From an uncultured Lachnospiraceae bacterium (lineage in GTDB: Bacteria > Bacillota > Clostridia > Lachnospirales > Lachnospiraceae), in assembly GCA_910586615.1 (NCBI GenBank), contig CAJUJP010000005.1, positions 1-64,000 on the forward strand: a stretch of DNA of 64,000 nt. Direction: 5' to 3'. This document shows positions 9,477 through 18,990 of this stretch, piece by piece (within the stretch, counting starts at the first letter, position 1; every line of letters starts with the position of its first letter). The translations under genes and the position numbers were made by a program. The notes beneath the pieces were generated by a model. It ran no database searches, was not told the DNA's origin, and saw only the letters and a list, made by a program, of their open reading frames with translations.

Positions 9477-10370
9477 TTATTTTGTATCCGCTTTTTTCTT
9501 CTCTACCATATCGTGGAGCTTGGCTACTGCATCCTTAATTCCGCCGGTTTCGCAGATGATCCCTTCCTCCACGGCCTCGCTTCCCACCAGAATTGTTCCC
9601 ACATCCTTTGTCAGCACGCCGGTCTCCATCATCAGCTCTTCAAGCCTTGCTTTGGATATTTTACAATGCTCGCATACAAATCCCGTAATGCGGTTCTGAA
9701 TCTGCCTGAAATAATCAAAAGTCTGCTGCACACCGATGACCATACCGTTTAAGCGGACCGGATGAATGACCATTGTTCCTGTTGGCACGATAAAAGAATA
9801 ATCTGTACTGACAGCGATCGGCACACCGATGGAATGACTTCCGCCCAGCACAAGGGAAACTGTAGGCTTGCTCAAAGACGCGATCATCTCCGCAATGGCA
9901 AGTCCTGCTTCCACATCCCCGCCCATTGTATTCAGGAGGATCAGCACCCCGTCTATTTCCTTACTGTCCTCAATAGCCGCAAGCTGGGGCAGCACATGCT
10001 CATACTTTGTCGTTTTAGAGGAACTGCCCAGATTATCATGCCCTTCTATCTCTCCAATGATGGTGATCAGATGGATCTTATGATTCGCCTCGTTTTCGTC
10101 CAGCGTTACCTGTCCGACTTCTTCGATCCGCTCGTCCCTGTGTTTTTCCTTGTCCTGCTGTTTCTCCTGCTCCTCGCGCTTATTCTCTTTCCCGTTCCTG
10201 TTTTCCCGATCCTCTTTATGATCCTTATGATGATCTCTGTTGTCCTTACCGTTGTTCTTATTTCCCATATGAATGATCCTGCCTTTCCATAGCCTGCGAA
10301 TCTGAGTCGCAGACAAAAATTTGCGTATAAATAAGGTCAAAAGAAAAAGGAAACCACTACGATCTCTCAT
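9477..10370 (-). CDS. ClpP-family serine protease, TepA-like (translocation-enhancing protein)
   Basis: ClpP-fold protease related to Bacillus TepA/YmfB. A Lys/Asp/Glu-rich low-complexity N-terminus (about residues 35-90) precedes the protease core. The core holds NTMGGDVEAG (oxyanion region), GGSHSIGVPIA with the candidate nucleophile serine, and the MVIHPVRL histidine motif. The catalytic aspartate was not assigned. The ATG at 10370 has AGAGGG seven bases upstream and would add a hydrophobic/basic 34-residue N-terminus. An internal ATG at 10268 (MGNKNNGK) with AGGAT upstream is a real alternative and resembles the start of relatives. It precedes ftsK by 78 bp. Family is firm; substrate unknown. 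Confidence 0.85.
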   Translation of the reverse strand: MRDRSGFLFLLTLFIRKFLSATQIRRLWKGRIIHMGNKNNGKDNRDHHKDHKEDRENRNGKENKREEQEKQQDKEKHRDERIEEVGQVTLDENEANHKIHLITIIGEIEGHDNLGSSSKTTKYEHVLPQLAAIEDSKEIDGVLILLNTMGGDVEAGLAIAEMIASLSKPTVSLVLGGSHSIGVPIAVSTDYSFIVPTGTMVIHPVRLNGMVIGVQQTFDYFRQIQNRITGFVCEHCKISKARLEELMMETGVLTKDVGTILVGSEAVEEGIICETGGIKDAVAKLHDMVEKKKADTK

Positions 10371-10447
10371 GGTGATTCCCTCTTATTTTGCGTTATCCGC
10401 AAATATTTATACATAAATCATGTTTTGGCAGACTAATGATACGGCCG

Positions 10448-12028
10448 TTACAAAAGATCAAAATCATCAGTCTCTGAAACGTCCACATCATACTTCATAT
10501 CCTTCTCCTCCACCAGATACTGATAATCCATCTCTTTCTTCACATGTTTCTTCGGAAGCGGCAGCGGATTCTCTATGTAACGGGGCTTGATGATTTGTTC
10601 AGGTATCTTCTCCGGCTCCCCTTCTTCTTTCTCGTTTTGTTCGACTGTCGAATTGATCTCCTCGATCACCGCCTTCATAACTTTAGCGCTGCCTCCGAAA
10701 ATACAGTTCTGCAGTCCGAGTCCCGCCAGAACAGCCCAGATGTACATAGAAATAATCCCGAAAGGCTGCACGCCGACAGAAGCCAGCGGTGTAGGCGCTG
10801 TAACAATACAAACCAAAAGCCACAGCATATAATTCTGCTCTTTCCCGCTGCGGAAAAATTCAAAAACGAGAAAAGCGGCAAAAATAACCAGAATACCTAT
10901 GATATAAATATCCAGCCAGTAAGGAAATCCCGACCCGAATCCGAAGGCATGTGTGTTTCCGATCTGCAGATCTGCCCAGGCTGCCAGATCCGCAAGCGGA
11001 TTCCCTCCTCTGCTCAGGGATACAATCCCCGACAGTCCAAAAAGACCCAGCCCGCCGGATAAAACTGTAGTAAAGATAACCGCTCCATTCATGCCCGGCG
11101 AAGTACAGCCCGGCTTTCCCTCCTGTCGCTGTTTTCTGCCGGCGGCGGCCGCGGTCACAAAAAGCAGAATCGTCACTGCCGCCAGATCCAGATAGATCAG
11201 TATGCCGATGGCCAGACCTGTTCCGAATGCACCAAGCAGCGCTGTTATTTTTGAAAAACGTTCCGCACAATACGCTTTCACAAAACTGACAAGAATCAGC
11301 ATCCCGATCAGATAAAGATCGAAAAAAAGGCACTCCGGGCCAAGCAGTCCGAGCAATGTCTGATACCCCGCCGAAAAAGCCAGATAAATAAGCACGATAC
11401 ATGCCGGCAGACGTCCGGCGGCTTTCCTTGTCACCGTATAAGCCAGAAGCAATCCGACAATCTGGAGAAAAACCTGCACCGCCAGGGCGGACGCCAGCTT
11501 ATTTCCCAGAAAAGACAACGCCGCAGACAAACACAATACATACAAATGGGCGGCGCCGTAAGCCAAAGGCGTTACGGATCCGCTCTCTCTTATTACTGCC
11601 ATATCGTAATATTCCAGACCGCTCACATAAGGAACTGCAAGACCGCTCTCAGCGTTTCTTAAAAGAAATCCTGTCCAGTCGACACGAAGGAACACACCTG
11701 CTCCTATTGTAACCAGAACGACGGCCCATTCCAGCAGTCCCGTGGTGCGCTCCTTAAACATACATCTTTTTCTGATCTGTCCAGCAGCCACTCTGACCGC
11801 CCAGTACACTCCCGCCGCCACAGGAATCAGAAGCAGCCCGATCAGAAACAAAATATGATCAGGCAGACCTTTCAGCGGCTGAAAAGTGCCGGCCTGAAAG
11901 CCTTTTGCATAAGGGATTCCCGCAAAATAGGATACCCACACATTTCCTGCAAACGCAAGCAGCACTACGCACAGAATGGTATACAGGATCCAAAGAACGC
12001 AGCTGAACCACGTTTTCCGATAAGTCAT
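10448..12028 (-). CDS. Polytopic membrane protein, possible GT-C-like fold
   Basis: 526 residues with about a dozen hydrophobic helices between residues 8 and 430, followed by an acidic, proline-containing cytoplasmic tail of about 85 residues (EEGEPEKIPEQIIKPRYIENPLPL region). The long loop after an early helix (FLRVDWTGFLLRNAESGL) and the helix layout recall GT-C lipid-linked-sugar glycosyltransferases, but no diagnostic acidic motif was identified, so this is not a functional call. It begins 20 bp after metY and ends 77 bp before the TepA-like gene, so it lies inside the same minus-strand run. Start is ATG 12028 with AAGGAT upstream. Confidence 0.6.
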   Translation of the reverse strand: MTYRKTWFSCVLWILYTILCVVLLAFAGNVWVSYFAGIPYAKGFQAGTFQPLKGLPDHILFLIGLLLIPVAAGVYWAVRVAAGQIRKRCMFKERTTGLLEWAVVLVTIGAGVFLRVDWTGFLLRNAESGLAVPYVSGLEYYDMAVIRESGSVTPLAYGAAHLYVLCLSAALSFLGNKLASALAVQVFLQIVGLLLAYTVTRKAAGRLPACIVLIYLAFSAGYQTLLGLLGPECLFFDLYLIGMLILVSFVKAYCAERFSKITALLGAFGTGLAIGILIYLDLAAVTILLFVTAAAAGRKQRQEGKPGCTSPGMNGAVIFTTVLSGGLGLFGLSGIVSLSRGGNPLADLAAWADLQIGNTHAFGFGSGFPYWLDIYIIGILVIFAAFLVFEFFRSGKEQNYMLWLLVCIVTAPTPLASVGVQPFGIISMYIWAVLAGLGLQNCIFGGSAKVMKAVIEEINSTVEQNEKEEGEPEKIPEQIIKPRYIENPLPLPKKHVKKEMDYQYLVEEKDMKYDVDVSETDDFDLL

Positions 12029-12047
12029 AATCTGCTATCCTTCTTTT

Positions 12048-13343
12048 TTATATTTTGGCCAGTGCCTGTTCCAGATCTGCTATGATGTCGTCTATATGCT
12101 CGATTCCGACGGAAAACCTGATCATATCAGGTGCAACGCCGGCTTCCTTCAGCTGTTCCTCATTCATCTGTCTGTGAGTATGGCTCGCCGGATGAAGCAC
12201 GCTTGTTCTCGCGTCCGCAACATGAGTCACGATGGCTGCCAGTTCCAGATAATCCATCAGTCTGGCTGCCGCCTCGCGCCCGCCTTTTAAGCCAAAGGAA
12301 ATAACCCCGCAGGTTCCGTTGGGCATATATTTCTGTGCCCTCTCGTAATATTTGTTTCCCTTCAGGCCGGGATAATTCACCCATGCCACCTTCTCATGCG
12401 CTTCCAGATATTCCGCTGTCTTCTGAGCGTTATAGCAATGCCTTTCCATACGCAGTGAAAGCGTTTCCAGACCTATGTTTAACAGAAATGCATTCTGAGG
12501 CGACTGCATGGATCCCAGGTCTCTCATCAGCTGGGTTGTGGCTTTGGTAATATAAGCCGCCTTTCCGAATTTCTCCGTATATGTGATTCCGTGGTAGGAC
12601 TCGTCCGGCGTACATAATCCCGGAAATTTATCCGGATATGCGTTCCAGTCAAAATTACCCGAATCTACAATACATCCGCCCAGCGAAACAGCGTGTCCAT
12701 CCATGTATTTCGTCGTGGAGTGGATCACAATATCCGCCCCCCATTTGAATGGATTACAGTTAACGGGTGTGGCAAATGTATTATCCACGATCAGCGGCAC
12801 CTGATGCTCATGAGCCGCCTTCGCAAATTTCTCAATATCCAGCACTACAAGAGCCGGGTTTGCAATGGTTTCCGCAAAAACACACCTGGTATTGGGCTGA
12901 AAAGCTCTGGCCAGTTCTTCCTCCGGTGCATCGGGATCCACAACCGTACATTCGATACCCATTTTCTTCATGGTGCATGTGATCAGATTAAAAGTACCTC
13001 CGTACACGGTGGAAGACAGTACCACATGGTCCCCCGCTTCGCAAATATTGAATACCGCATAATAGCAGGCCGCCTGTCCGGAAGCAGTCAGCATGGCCGC
13101 CACGCCGCCTTCCAGTTCACAGATCTTGGCCGCCACGCAATCATTTGTGGGATTCTGCAGCCTGCTGTAAAAATATCCGCTCTCTTCCAGATCAAACAGT
13201 CTCCCCATCTGCTCTGAGGATTCATATTTAAAGGTGGTACTCTGATAGACCGGCAGCACACGCGGTTCCCCGTTCTTCGGCTGCCATCCTGACTGGATGC
13301 ATATAGTCTCTTTCTGATATTGTCTGCTCATGTTCTTTGCCAT
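12048..13343 (-). CDS. metY: O-acetylhomoserine aminocarboxypropyltransferase/cysteine synthase (MetY type)
   Basis: PLP-dependent Cys/Met metabolism family enzyme of 431 residues that makes homocysteine directly from O-acetylhomoserine and sulfide. Visible signatures are YSRLQNPT, ASGQAA, the VDNTFATP strand, and the PLP lysine in HSTTKYMDGH at about residue 212. The length and the C-terminal HPASHTHRQ region match MetY rather than the shorter MetB/MetC enzymes. The ATG at 13343 has AGGAG unusually close upstream. No SAM riboswitch fits in the 38 bp between yebC and metY, so it is probably read through from yebC or regulated elsewhere. Confidence 0.92.
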   Translation of the reverse strand: MAKNMSRQYQKETICIQSGWQPKNGEPRVLPVYQSTTFKYESSEQMGRLFDLEESGYFYSRLQNPTNDCVAAKICELEGGVAAMLTASGQAACYYAVFNICEAGDHVVLSSTVYGGTFNLITCTMKKMGIECTVVDPDAPEEELARAFQPNTRCVFAETIANPALVVLDIEKFAKAAHEHQVPLIVDNTFATPVNCNPFKWGADIVIHSTTKYMDGHAVSLGGCIVDSGNFDWNAYPDKFPGLCTPDESYHGITYTEKFGKAAYITKATTQLMRDLGSMQSPQNAFLLNIGLETLSLRMERHCYNAQKTAEYLEAHEKVAWVNYPGLKGNKYYERAQKYMPNGTCGVISFGLKGGREAAARLMDYLELAAIVTHVADARTSVLHPASHTHRQMNEEQLKEAGVAPDMIRFSVGIEHIDDIIADLEQALAKI

Positions 13344-13382
13344 TTCTCCTGTATCATGTTTTATGCAATACTGTTCTCAATC

Positions 13383-14111
13383 CTACTCGTCCCAGTTGTG
13401 ATAAACTGCCTGTACATCGTCATCATCTTCCAGAAGATCCAATGTCTTCTGTAAATTCCTGACGGCAGTCTCATCCGTCAGTTCTACCCAGTTCTGCGGG
13501 ATCATGGTGACTTCTGAGGACACGGGTACAATGCCCGCTTCCTTAAGGGCACCGTCCACCACGCTCCACTGATCGGGATCGGTATAGACTTCGTAACAGT
13601 CCTCCTCCTCGGAAAAATCCTCCGCACCGGCATCCAGCGCCAGCATCATCAGATCATCCGCCTCCATATCACATTCTTCCTTATCAATAATAATCAGACC
13701 TTTCTTATCGAACATAAAAGAAACACAACCCGGCGTGCCTACGTTCCCCTGTCCTTTCGTGAATGCGCTTCTCACGTTGGCAGCCGTTCTGTTCTGGTTG
13801 TCCGTCAACGCATCCACAATAATGGCGATGCCGTTAGGACCGTATCCCTCATATGTCACATATTTGTAATTGACATTGCCGCCCTCGCCGGCCGCCTTCT
13901 TGATTCCTCTGTCAATGGTATCGTTCGGCATGTTGTTGGCCTTGGCCTTGGCAATGACCTGTGCAAGCTTAAAGTTATTGGCCGGATCCGGGCCGCCTTC
14001 CTTGACCGCTACAGCGATCTCTCTTCCGATGATCGTAAAGATTTTTCCCTTGGCGGCATCGTTCTTCTCTTTTTTATGTTTAATGTTTGCAAATTTTGAA
14101 TGTCCTGACAT
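13383..14111 (-). CDS. YebC/PmpR family DNA-binding regulatory protein
   Basis: Full-length (242 residues) YebC/TACO1 family protein beginning MSGHSKFANIKHKKEKNDAAKGK, the family's most conserved stretch, with the central YEGYGPNGIAI motif. Members act in transcriptional regulation or as translation factors for difficult peptides; which applies here cannot be told. ATG at 14111 has AGGAG eight bases upstream. Located between the CorC-type gene and metY on the same strand. Confidence 0.94.
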   Translation of the reverse strand: MSGHSKFANIKHKKEKNDAAKGKIFTIIGREIAVAVKEGGPDPANNFKLAQVIAKAKANNMPNDTIDRGIKKAAGEGGNVNYKYVTYEGYGPNGIAIIVDALTDNQNRTAANVRSAFTKGQGNVGTPGCVSFMFDKKGLIIIDKEECDMEADDLMMLALDAGAEDFSEEEDCYEVYTDPDQWSVVDGALKEAGIVPVSSEVTMIPQNWVELTDETAVRNLQKTLDLLEDDDDVQAVYHNWDE

Positions 14112-14159
14112 ATCATGATCTCCTTCGTCTTTTATAAAATTTTCCAGTTATTAATCATA

Positions 14160-15563
14160 TCATTTTTTTGCCGCCGGTTCAACCTCGTCCTTCGAAAGTT
14201 CACTGCTGTCCGCTTCCTTCCTGCTCGCCAGCACGCTCTGGATCATTCTGTCCTTCACTTCCAGTATGCGGAAGACATAACCTTCGTACTCGAATTCAAA
14301 ATCCTCACCTTCCTCTGGAATATGTTCCAGTCTGGCGATCACAAAACCGTTGACGGTATCAAAAGGCTCCTCCTCGAAGCTGATCTTTAACTGCTCCTCC
14401 AGCTCTTCCAGCGGCATTTTTCCCTGAATCACATACCCGTCGGAACCACTCCTGCTGATGTAGCTCGCCTCTTCATCATACTCGTCTTCTATATTGCCGA
14501 CGATCTCCTCAAGAATATCTTCCAGTGCCACCAGACCCGCTGTCTGCCCGTACTCGTCTATGACAATGACCATCTGGATCTTCTCCGTCTGCATCACCCG
14601 GAACAGATCGTCGATCTTACGTTTTTCCGTGATAAATCTCGGTTCTCTGAGAAGTCCTCTGATTTTGCCTATAGGCTTATTCTTCATCTTATCGTTCATC
14701 TGCATACGCATCACGTCTTTCAAATGCAGAATACCGACAATATGGTCTATGGTACCGTCATACACCGGAAACCGGCTGTTATGTGCGTCCACAATAAAAG
14801 CTGCCGCTTCCTGCAGCGTCATGGTACATTCGATTCCGATCATATTATTGCGGTTGATCATAATATCTTTCGCTTCTTTGTCCCCGTACTCGAAAATATT
14901 GTTGATCATCTCCGCTTCATTGGCCTGTAAAATTCCCTGTTCGTGACCTACGCTGACCATAGACAGGATCTCTTCCTCGGTGACATCGGATTTATTTCCC
15001 GAAACCTTGATTCCGAAAATAAGCAGGATCCCCTTGGCAGTCATGGAAATCAATGCGGCAAATGGCGCCGTGATCCGCACATAATAATAAAAAGGCGTGA
15101 CAAAGCGCCAGAGCCATCTTTCCGGATTGCGCGCCGCTGCTTTCCTGGGAATCGATATGCCGAAAGTTACGATTATGTACAATAATACCAGGGTGACCAG
15201 CACTGCCGTAATAACGGCAAACACTGTAATATGCCAGTCAAACAGATTGTTTATATTGTGAACTGCCGTCCGGTACACAATATGTCCGGCATAACTGTTC
15301 AGCCGGTACAGATACAAGGCTCCCATCAGCATGTTGACAGTCACCGCCCCCAGCTGGATCGCATCTGTATACTGTGCATTGTGTTCTGTCAGATAAGCCA
15401 GCCTGAGCTGTTTCCTGCCCGCGCCTCCGGCCGCTTCTTTATCCGGCTCTTCCTTATCCAAGGCTTTCATATTCTGAAGCGCAGAGTCAAACCCGTAAAA
15501 CATCATTTCCAGCAGTAACAATATGACAAACCATATGATACTGCCCGCGACACCATCGTCCAT
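14160..15563 (-). CDS. Hemolysin C/CorC family (CNNM-type) membrane protein with CBS domains
   Basis: Membrane protein of the CNNM/HlyC-CorC type, related to divalent-cation (Mg2+) transport proteins. From the ATG at 15563 it has 467 residues: a transmembrane region resembling DUF21 (about 10-190, somewhat divergent, lacking the usual SLxLA-type start), a CBS pair (about 215-340; MINRNNMIGIE, NSRFPVYDG and VIVIDEYGQTAGLVALED are typical), and a C-terminal CorC/HlyC transporter-associated domain (DTVNGFVIARLEHIPEEGE). The 15563 start is preferred because AAGGAAGGA lies nine bases upstream. Upstream in-frame ATGs lack a comparable site. Ion specificity cannot be read from sequence. Confidence 0.85.
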   Translation of the reverse strand: MDDGVAGSIIWFVILLLLEMMFYGFDSALQNMKALDKEEPDKEAAGGAGRKQLRLAYLTEHNAQYTDAIQLGAVTVNMLMGALYLYRLNSYAGHIVYRTAVHNINNLFDWHITVFAVITAVLVTLVLLYIIVTFGISIPRKAAARNPERWLWRFVTPFYYYVRITAPFAALISMTAKGILLIFGIKVSGNKSDVTEEEILSMVSVGHEQGILQANEAEMINNIFEYGDKEAKDIMINRNNMIGIECTMTLQEAAAFIVDAHNSRFPVYDGTIDHIVGILHLKDVMRMQMNDKMKNKPIGKIRGLLREPRFITEKRKIDDLFRVMQTEKIQMVIVIDEYGQTAGLVALEDILEEIVGNIEDEYDEEASYISRSGSDGYVIQGKMPLEELEEQLKISFEEEPFDTVNGFVIARLEHIPEEGEDFEFEYEGYVFRILEVKDRMIQSVLASRKEADSSELSKDEVEPAAKK

Positions 15564-15651
15564 AACATCAATTCCTTCCTTCATTTCCAAAAAATTTTCT
15601 GTTCTTATAAATATAGCAAGGAATGGGTTGAGTGTCAAATTCCGGTCAGTC

Positions 15652-15999
15652 TTATGTATTTAATTCGAGGCTGACCATCAGTCCGTCATTGACCACCTGC
15701 ATGATATCCTGGTCAAGATGGCAGATTCTGTCCTTTAAACGTTTCTTATCGATCGTCCTGAGCTGCTCTAACAGGATCACAGAGTCTTTCACCATATCAT
15801 ACTTGCTCGCGTTGAGTTCGATATGGGTGGGCAGCTTCGCTTTGTTCATCTTAGAAGTAATCGCCGCACAGATCACCGTCGGGCTGTGTTTGTTCCCGAC
15901 ATCGTTCTGTATGATCAATACCGGTCTGATTCCGCCCTGCTCGGAGCCGATCACCGGTCTTAAATCTGCGTAATAAATATCTCCTCTTCTCATTACCAT
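15652..15999 (-). CDS. MazF/PemK family endoribonuclease toxin (EndoA-like), no adjacent antitoxin
   Basis: 115-residue sequence-specific mRNA interferase of the Bacillus EndoA/NdoA type. RRGDIYYADLRPVIGSEQGG and RPVLIIQNDVGN are the conserved catalytic and RNA-binding segments, with the ICAAITSK strand following. Start ATG 15999 or the ATG two codons later (15993); AAGGAAG lies three and nine bases upstream respectively, which favours 15993. As in bacilli it follows alr, but the 145 bp between alr and this gene encode no MazE-like antitoxin. It may be controlled by an antitoxin elsewhere or be domesticated. Confidence 0.93.
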   Translation of the reverse strand: MVMRRGDIYYADLRPVIGSEQGGIRPVLIIQNDVGNKHSPTVICAAITSKMNKAKLPTHIELNASKYDMVKDSVILLEQLRTIDKKRLKDRICHLDQDIMQVVNDGLMVSLELNT

Positions 16000-16143
16000 A
16001 CACTTCCTTATACTTTCCTTATACTAAGATTTCCAACAATAGTATTGCCGGTTTTTCTAAGGGTATACATGATAATTTATTTTATCCGGTGTAACATTCA
16101 TCCCCGGTTTCACGCAGTTATATAAGCCTGAACGGTAACGCCC

Positions 16144-17325
16144 CTATCGATCAGCATCATACCAGTCTTTGACCGGTATGATCTGCCCGCCCTTCAGATA
16201 GACTCTGGGAATTCTTCGGCCCAGCCCGCAGGCAAACTCATAATTAAATCTGCCCGATATCTCCCCTAACTCTTCCATTGTAATGCAGTACGCACCGTCT
16301 TTGCCGATCAGTGTCACCTCATCGCCTTCCGCCGCCTCCGGAATGTCCGCCACGCTGACCATAAACTGATCCATACAGACTCTGCCGAGAATGGGTGCCT
16401 TTTTTCCATGTATCAGTACATAACCTTTATTGGACAATCCTCTCGGATAGCCGTCGCCGTATCCCACCGGAATCGTCGCTATGCGCATCTTTTCCGGTGT
16501 CACATAGGTACCGCCGTAGCTCACCGGCACGCCGGCCCCCACTTCCTTGATAAAAACGATATGACTCTTTAATGACAATACCGGTTTGATGGATATCCGT
16601 TCCCCGGACACTTCCGCAGACGGACACAAACCATACAGCGTGATCCCGGCTCTGACCGCATCCATGGCGGCTTCCGGCATATCCACGATTCCGGCGCTGT
16701 TGGAACAATGCTTCAGCGGAATCGAATAATGAAGTTCTTTTTCCACCCGTTCCATAAAAGTACGGATCTGTGAAAGCTGTTTCATGGCCGATGTTTTATC
16801 CGCCTCATCCGCCCGTGCAAAATGAGTGAACATTCCTTCCAGTTCCACTCCCTTTGTATGGAGAACCTGCTCCACAAAAGCCAGGCCGCTCTCATCCGGC
16901 CTGATTCCGATTCTGGTCATACCAGTATCAACCTTTACATGCACCCTGACATTCCTGCCCAGCCTGGATGCACAGGCCGAAAGTTCATCCAGCATATCCT
17001 GCCTGAACACCGTAGGGCGTATCTCGTTTTGGATCAGTTCCTCATAGCTGCCGGGAAATGTATATCCCAGGATCAGAATCGGCTTTTTCAGTCCCGCACG
17101 GCGCAGGATCACAGCCTCCTCGGCGGTTGCCACAGCATAGCCGAAGACATAATCCATCTTTTCCAGTTCCCGGCCGATGGGTACCGCACCATGGCCGTAT
17201 CCGTCCGTCTTGATCACACCGATCATCCGGGTCCCCGAAGGCAGATTTCCGTGCATCTGCTCCATATTATGGCAGACCGCATCCAGATCCACCTCCGCGC
17301 AGACTCTTTGGTAGTCTTCCCTCAT
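16144..17325 (-). CDS. alr: Alanine racemase
   Basis: PLP enzyme that makes D-alanine for peptidoglycan. The 393-residue protein has PLP-lysine K39 in VIKTDGYGHG (a variant of the usual V(V/I)KADAYGHG) and the second catalytic base, tyrosine, in PVSYGGTYVTPE near residue 265. The C-terminal beta domain carries GRVCMDQFMV. The ATG at 17325 overlaps the stop of the upstream nnr gene by four bases, so translation is probably coupled. The ribosome binding site (GGAGAG) lies within the upstream gene. Confidence 0.95.
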   Translation of the reverse strand: MREDYQRVCAEVDLDAVCHNMEQMHGNLPSGTRMIGVIKTDGYGHGAVPIGRELEKMDYVFGYAVATAEEAVILRRAGLKKPILILGYTFPGSYEELIQNEIRPTVFRQDMLDELSACASRLGRNVRVHVKVDTGMTRIGIRPDESGLAFVEQVLHTKGVELEGMFTHFARADEADKTSAMKQLSQIRTFMERVEKELHYSIPLKHCSNSAGIVDMPEAAMDAVRAGITLYGLCPSAEVSGERISIKPVLSLKSHIVFIKEVGAGVPVSYGGTYVTPEKMRIATIPVGYGDGYPRGLSNKGYVLIHGKKAPILGRVCMDQFMVSVADIPEAAEGDEVTLIGKDGAYCITMEELGEISGRFNYEFACGLGRRIPRVYLKGGQIIPVKDWYDADR

Positions 17326-18884
17326 GCTTCTCTCTCCAATCCTTTTTCCGTCCGATCCTGCAAAAGAACTGCAGTTCCGATCCGTTCTATGATGTCCGAC
17401 GCCGTCATGGCCGTCTCAGACCACTGTGCCGCCGCCAGATCGCCGGCGGTTCCGTGCAGATAAACTCCCGCGGCCGACGCTTCCTCTCCCTTCATACCCT
17501 GTGCCAGCAGCCCGGCAATCATACCGGCCAGCACATCGCCCGATCCCGCCGTGGCCATGCCGCTGTTCCCTGTCACATTCAGATAACCGCCTGCCTGCCC
17601 CGGCCAGACCACAATGGTACGGGCATCCTTGCATACAATGACGCAGTGCAGTCTTCGGCTAAGTTCCCCGGGATACTCGGTGATATGTTCTTTCAACTGC
17701 TGTACCGTGCAGCCGTACAATCTGGCAAACTCACCAGGATGCGGTGTAAGGATCACTGTCCTGCCCCAGATGCCCTGATCAGCCAGGATCTCCTGCAGTT
17801 CCTGATCCTGGGCGAGAAGAGTGAGGGCATCTGCATCAAGCACCAGTGGCAGCCTGCTCTCTGTCAGAGCAAACCGGAGCAGTGCCTGCGCCTGCAGTCC
17901 CATCCCCATGCCCGGCCCCGCAAGAATACAGTCAGCCCACTGCTCCGCCTCCCTAAGCGCCTGTCTGCTCTTCTCCCCGGTAACTCCGCTGTTATCATAA
18001 GTCAGCACCATGGCTTCCGGCACATACTGCTGCAGAACGATTCTGTTCTCTGCGGCCGTCACCGTCTTCACCATACCTGCACCTGCCCGCAGCGCACTTT
18101 TCGCCGCCATCATGGCCGCACCGGCGATTTCCTTACTGCCCGCCATGATCAGGGTCTTTCCGAAAGTACCCTTGTTGCCGTCGGGACATCTGTCCGGCAG
18201 AACCCTGTTACAGGAACCGGTATAAGTATACCAGACCGGCGGCTCTCCGAGAAAGCTTCTCTCATCGATTCCCATCTGACAACAGACCGGCTTTCCTGCG
18301 TACACGGTTCCGGGATACAGCATATGGCCCAGTTTGTAAAAACCGTATGTAACCGTCAGATCCGCCTGCACTGCACACCCCATGACTTTACCCGTATCCG
18401 CATGAATCCCTGAAGGAATATCCACGCTGCACACAAATGCACCGCTGCGGTTAATCCATTCTATGGCTTCTTTGCAGATTCCCTCCACGGGTCTCGACAG
18501 ACCGATGCCAAAAATCGCATCTATCACTATATCATATTCATGTTCCGGTATTGTGCTAAAAACCGGTGCCTGATATTCTCTCAGGATCACAAGCTGCCTG
18601 GCTGTCTCCGGCGTACATTTCTCCTCATCGCCAAGCAGAACACAGGTGACATCATACCCTTGCAGCATCAGCAGCCTTCCCGCTGCAAGACCATCACCGC
18701 CATTATTGCCGCATCCGGCAGCCACAAGCACACTGCAAGGACTGTTTCCCCGGTTTTTCTGCAGTTCTTCCACCGTCACCAGTGCCGCCCGCTCCATGAG
18801 CAGAAGTGACGGAATCTGATATTTATTGATGGTATTGCTGTCATACCGCTTCATCTCAGAAGCCGTTACAAGATATTGCTTCAC
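17322..18884 (-). CDS. nnr: Bifunctional NAD(P)H-hydrate epimerase / ADP-dependent NAD(P)H-hydrate dehydratase
   Basis: Metabolite-repair enzyme that restores damaged NADHX/NADPHX. The N-terminal YjeF_N epimerase domain (about residues 1-210) contains AAGCGNNGGDGLAAGRLL. The C-terminal carbohydrate-kinase-like dehydratase domain (about 225-510) contains LDADALTLL, ILTPHPGEFARL and the GSGDVLAGMIAGLLAQG signature. The GTG at 18884 is chosen as start: it has GGAGG five bases upstream and gives the usual family N-terminus (VKQYLVTASEM), so the product is 520 residues. An in-frame ATG at 18944 would add 20 atypical residues. Overlaps alr by four bases. Confidence 0.93.
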   Translation of the reverse strand: MKQYLVTASEMKRYDSNTINKYQIPSLLLMERAALVTVEELQKNRGNSPCSVLVAAGCGNNGGDGLAAGRLLMLQGYDVTCVLLGDEEKCTPETARQLVILREYQAPVFSTIPEHEYDIVIDAIFGIGLSRPVEGICKEAIEWINRSGAFVCSVDIPSGIHADTGKVMGCAVQADLTVTYGFYKLGHMLYPGTVYAGKPVCCQMGIDERSFLGEPPVWYTYTGSCNRVLPDRCPDGNKGTFGKTLIMAGSKEIAGAAMMAAKSALRAGAGMVKTVTAAENRIVLQQYVPEAMVLTYDNSGVTGEKSRQALREAEQWADCILAGPGMGMGLQAQALLRFALTESRLPLVLDADALTLLAQDQELQEILADQGIWGRTVILTPHPGEFARLYGCTVQQLKEHITEYPGELSRRLHCVIVCKDARTIVVWPGQAGGYLNVTGNSGMATAGSGDVLAGMIAGLLAQGMKGEEASAAGVYLHGTAGDLAAAQWSETAMTASDIIERIGTAVLLQDRTEKGLEREA

Positions 18885-18990
18885 CCGATCCTCCGATCCA
18901 TCCGTCTGCACGGATCTATCTCTCTGTCTGTCCATGATATACAAAGAAGCGCTAAAATCTTATGATTTCAACGCCTTCCTGAAATTCCAC

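Noticed and set aside
13344..13382. SAM riboswitch before metY
   Set aside because: Only 38 bp separate metY from yebC, too short for an S-box.
16000..16143. mazE antitoxin gene between alr and mazF
   Set aside because: No reading frame of useful length on either strand.
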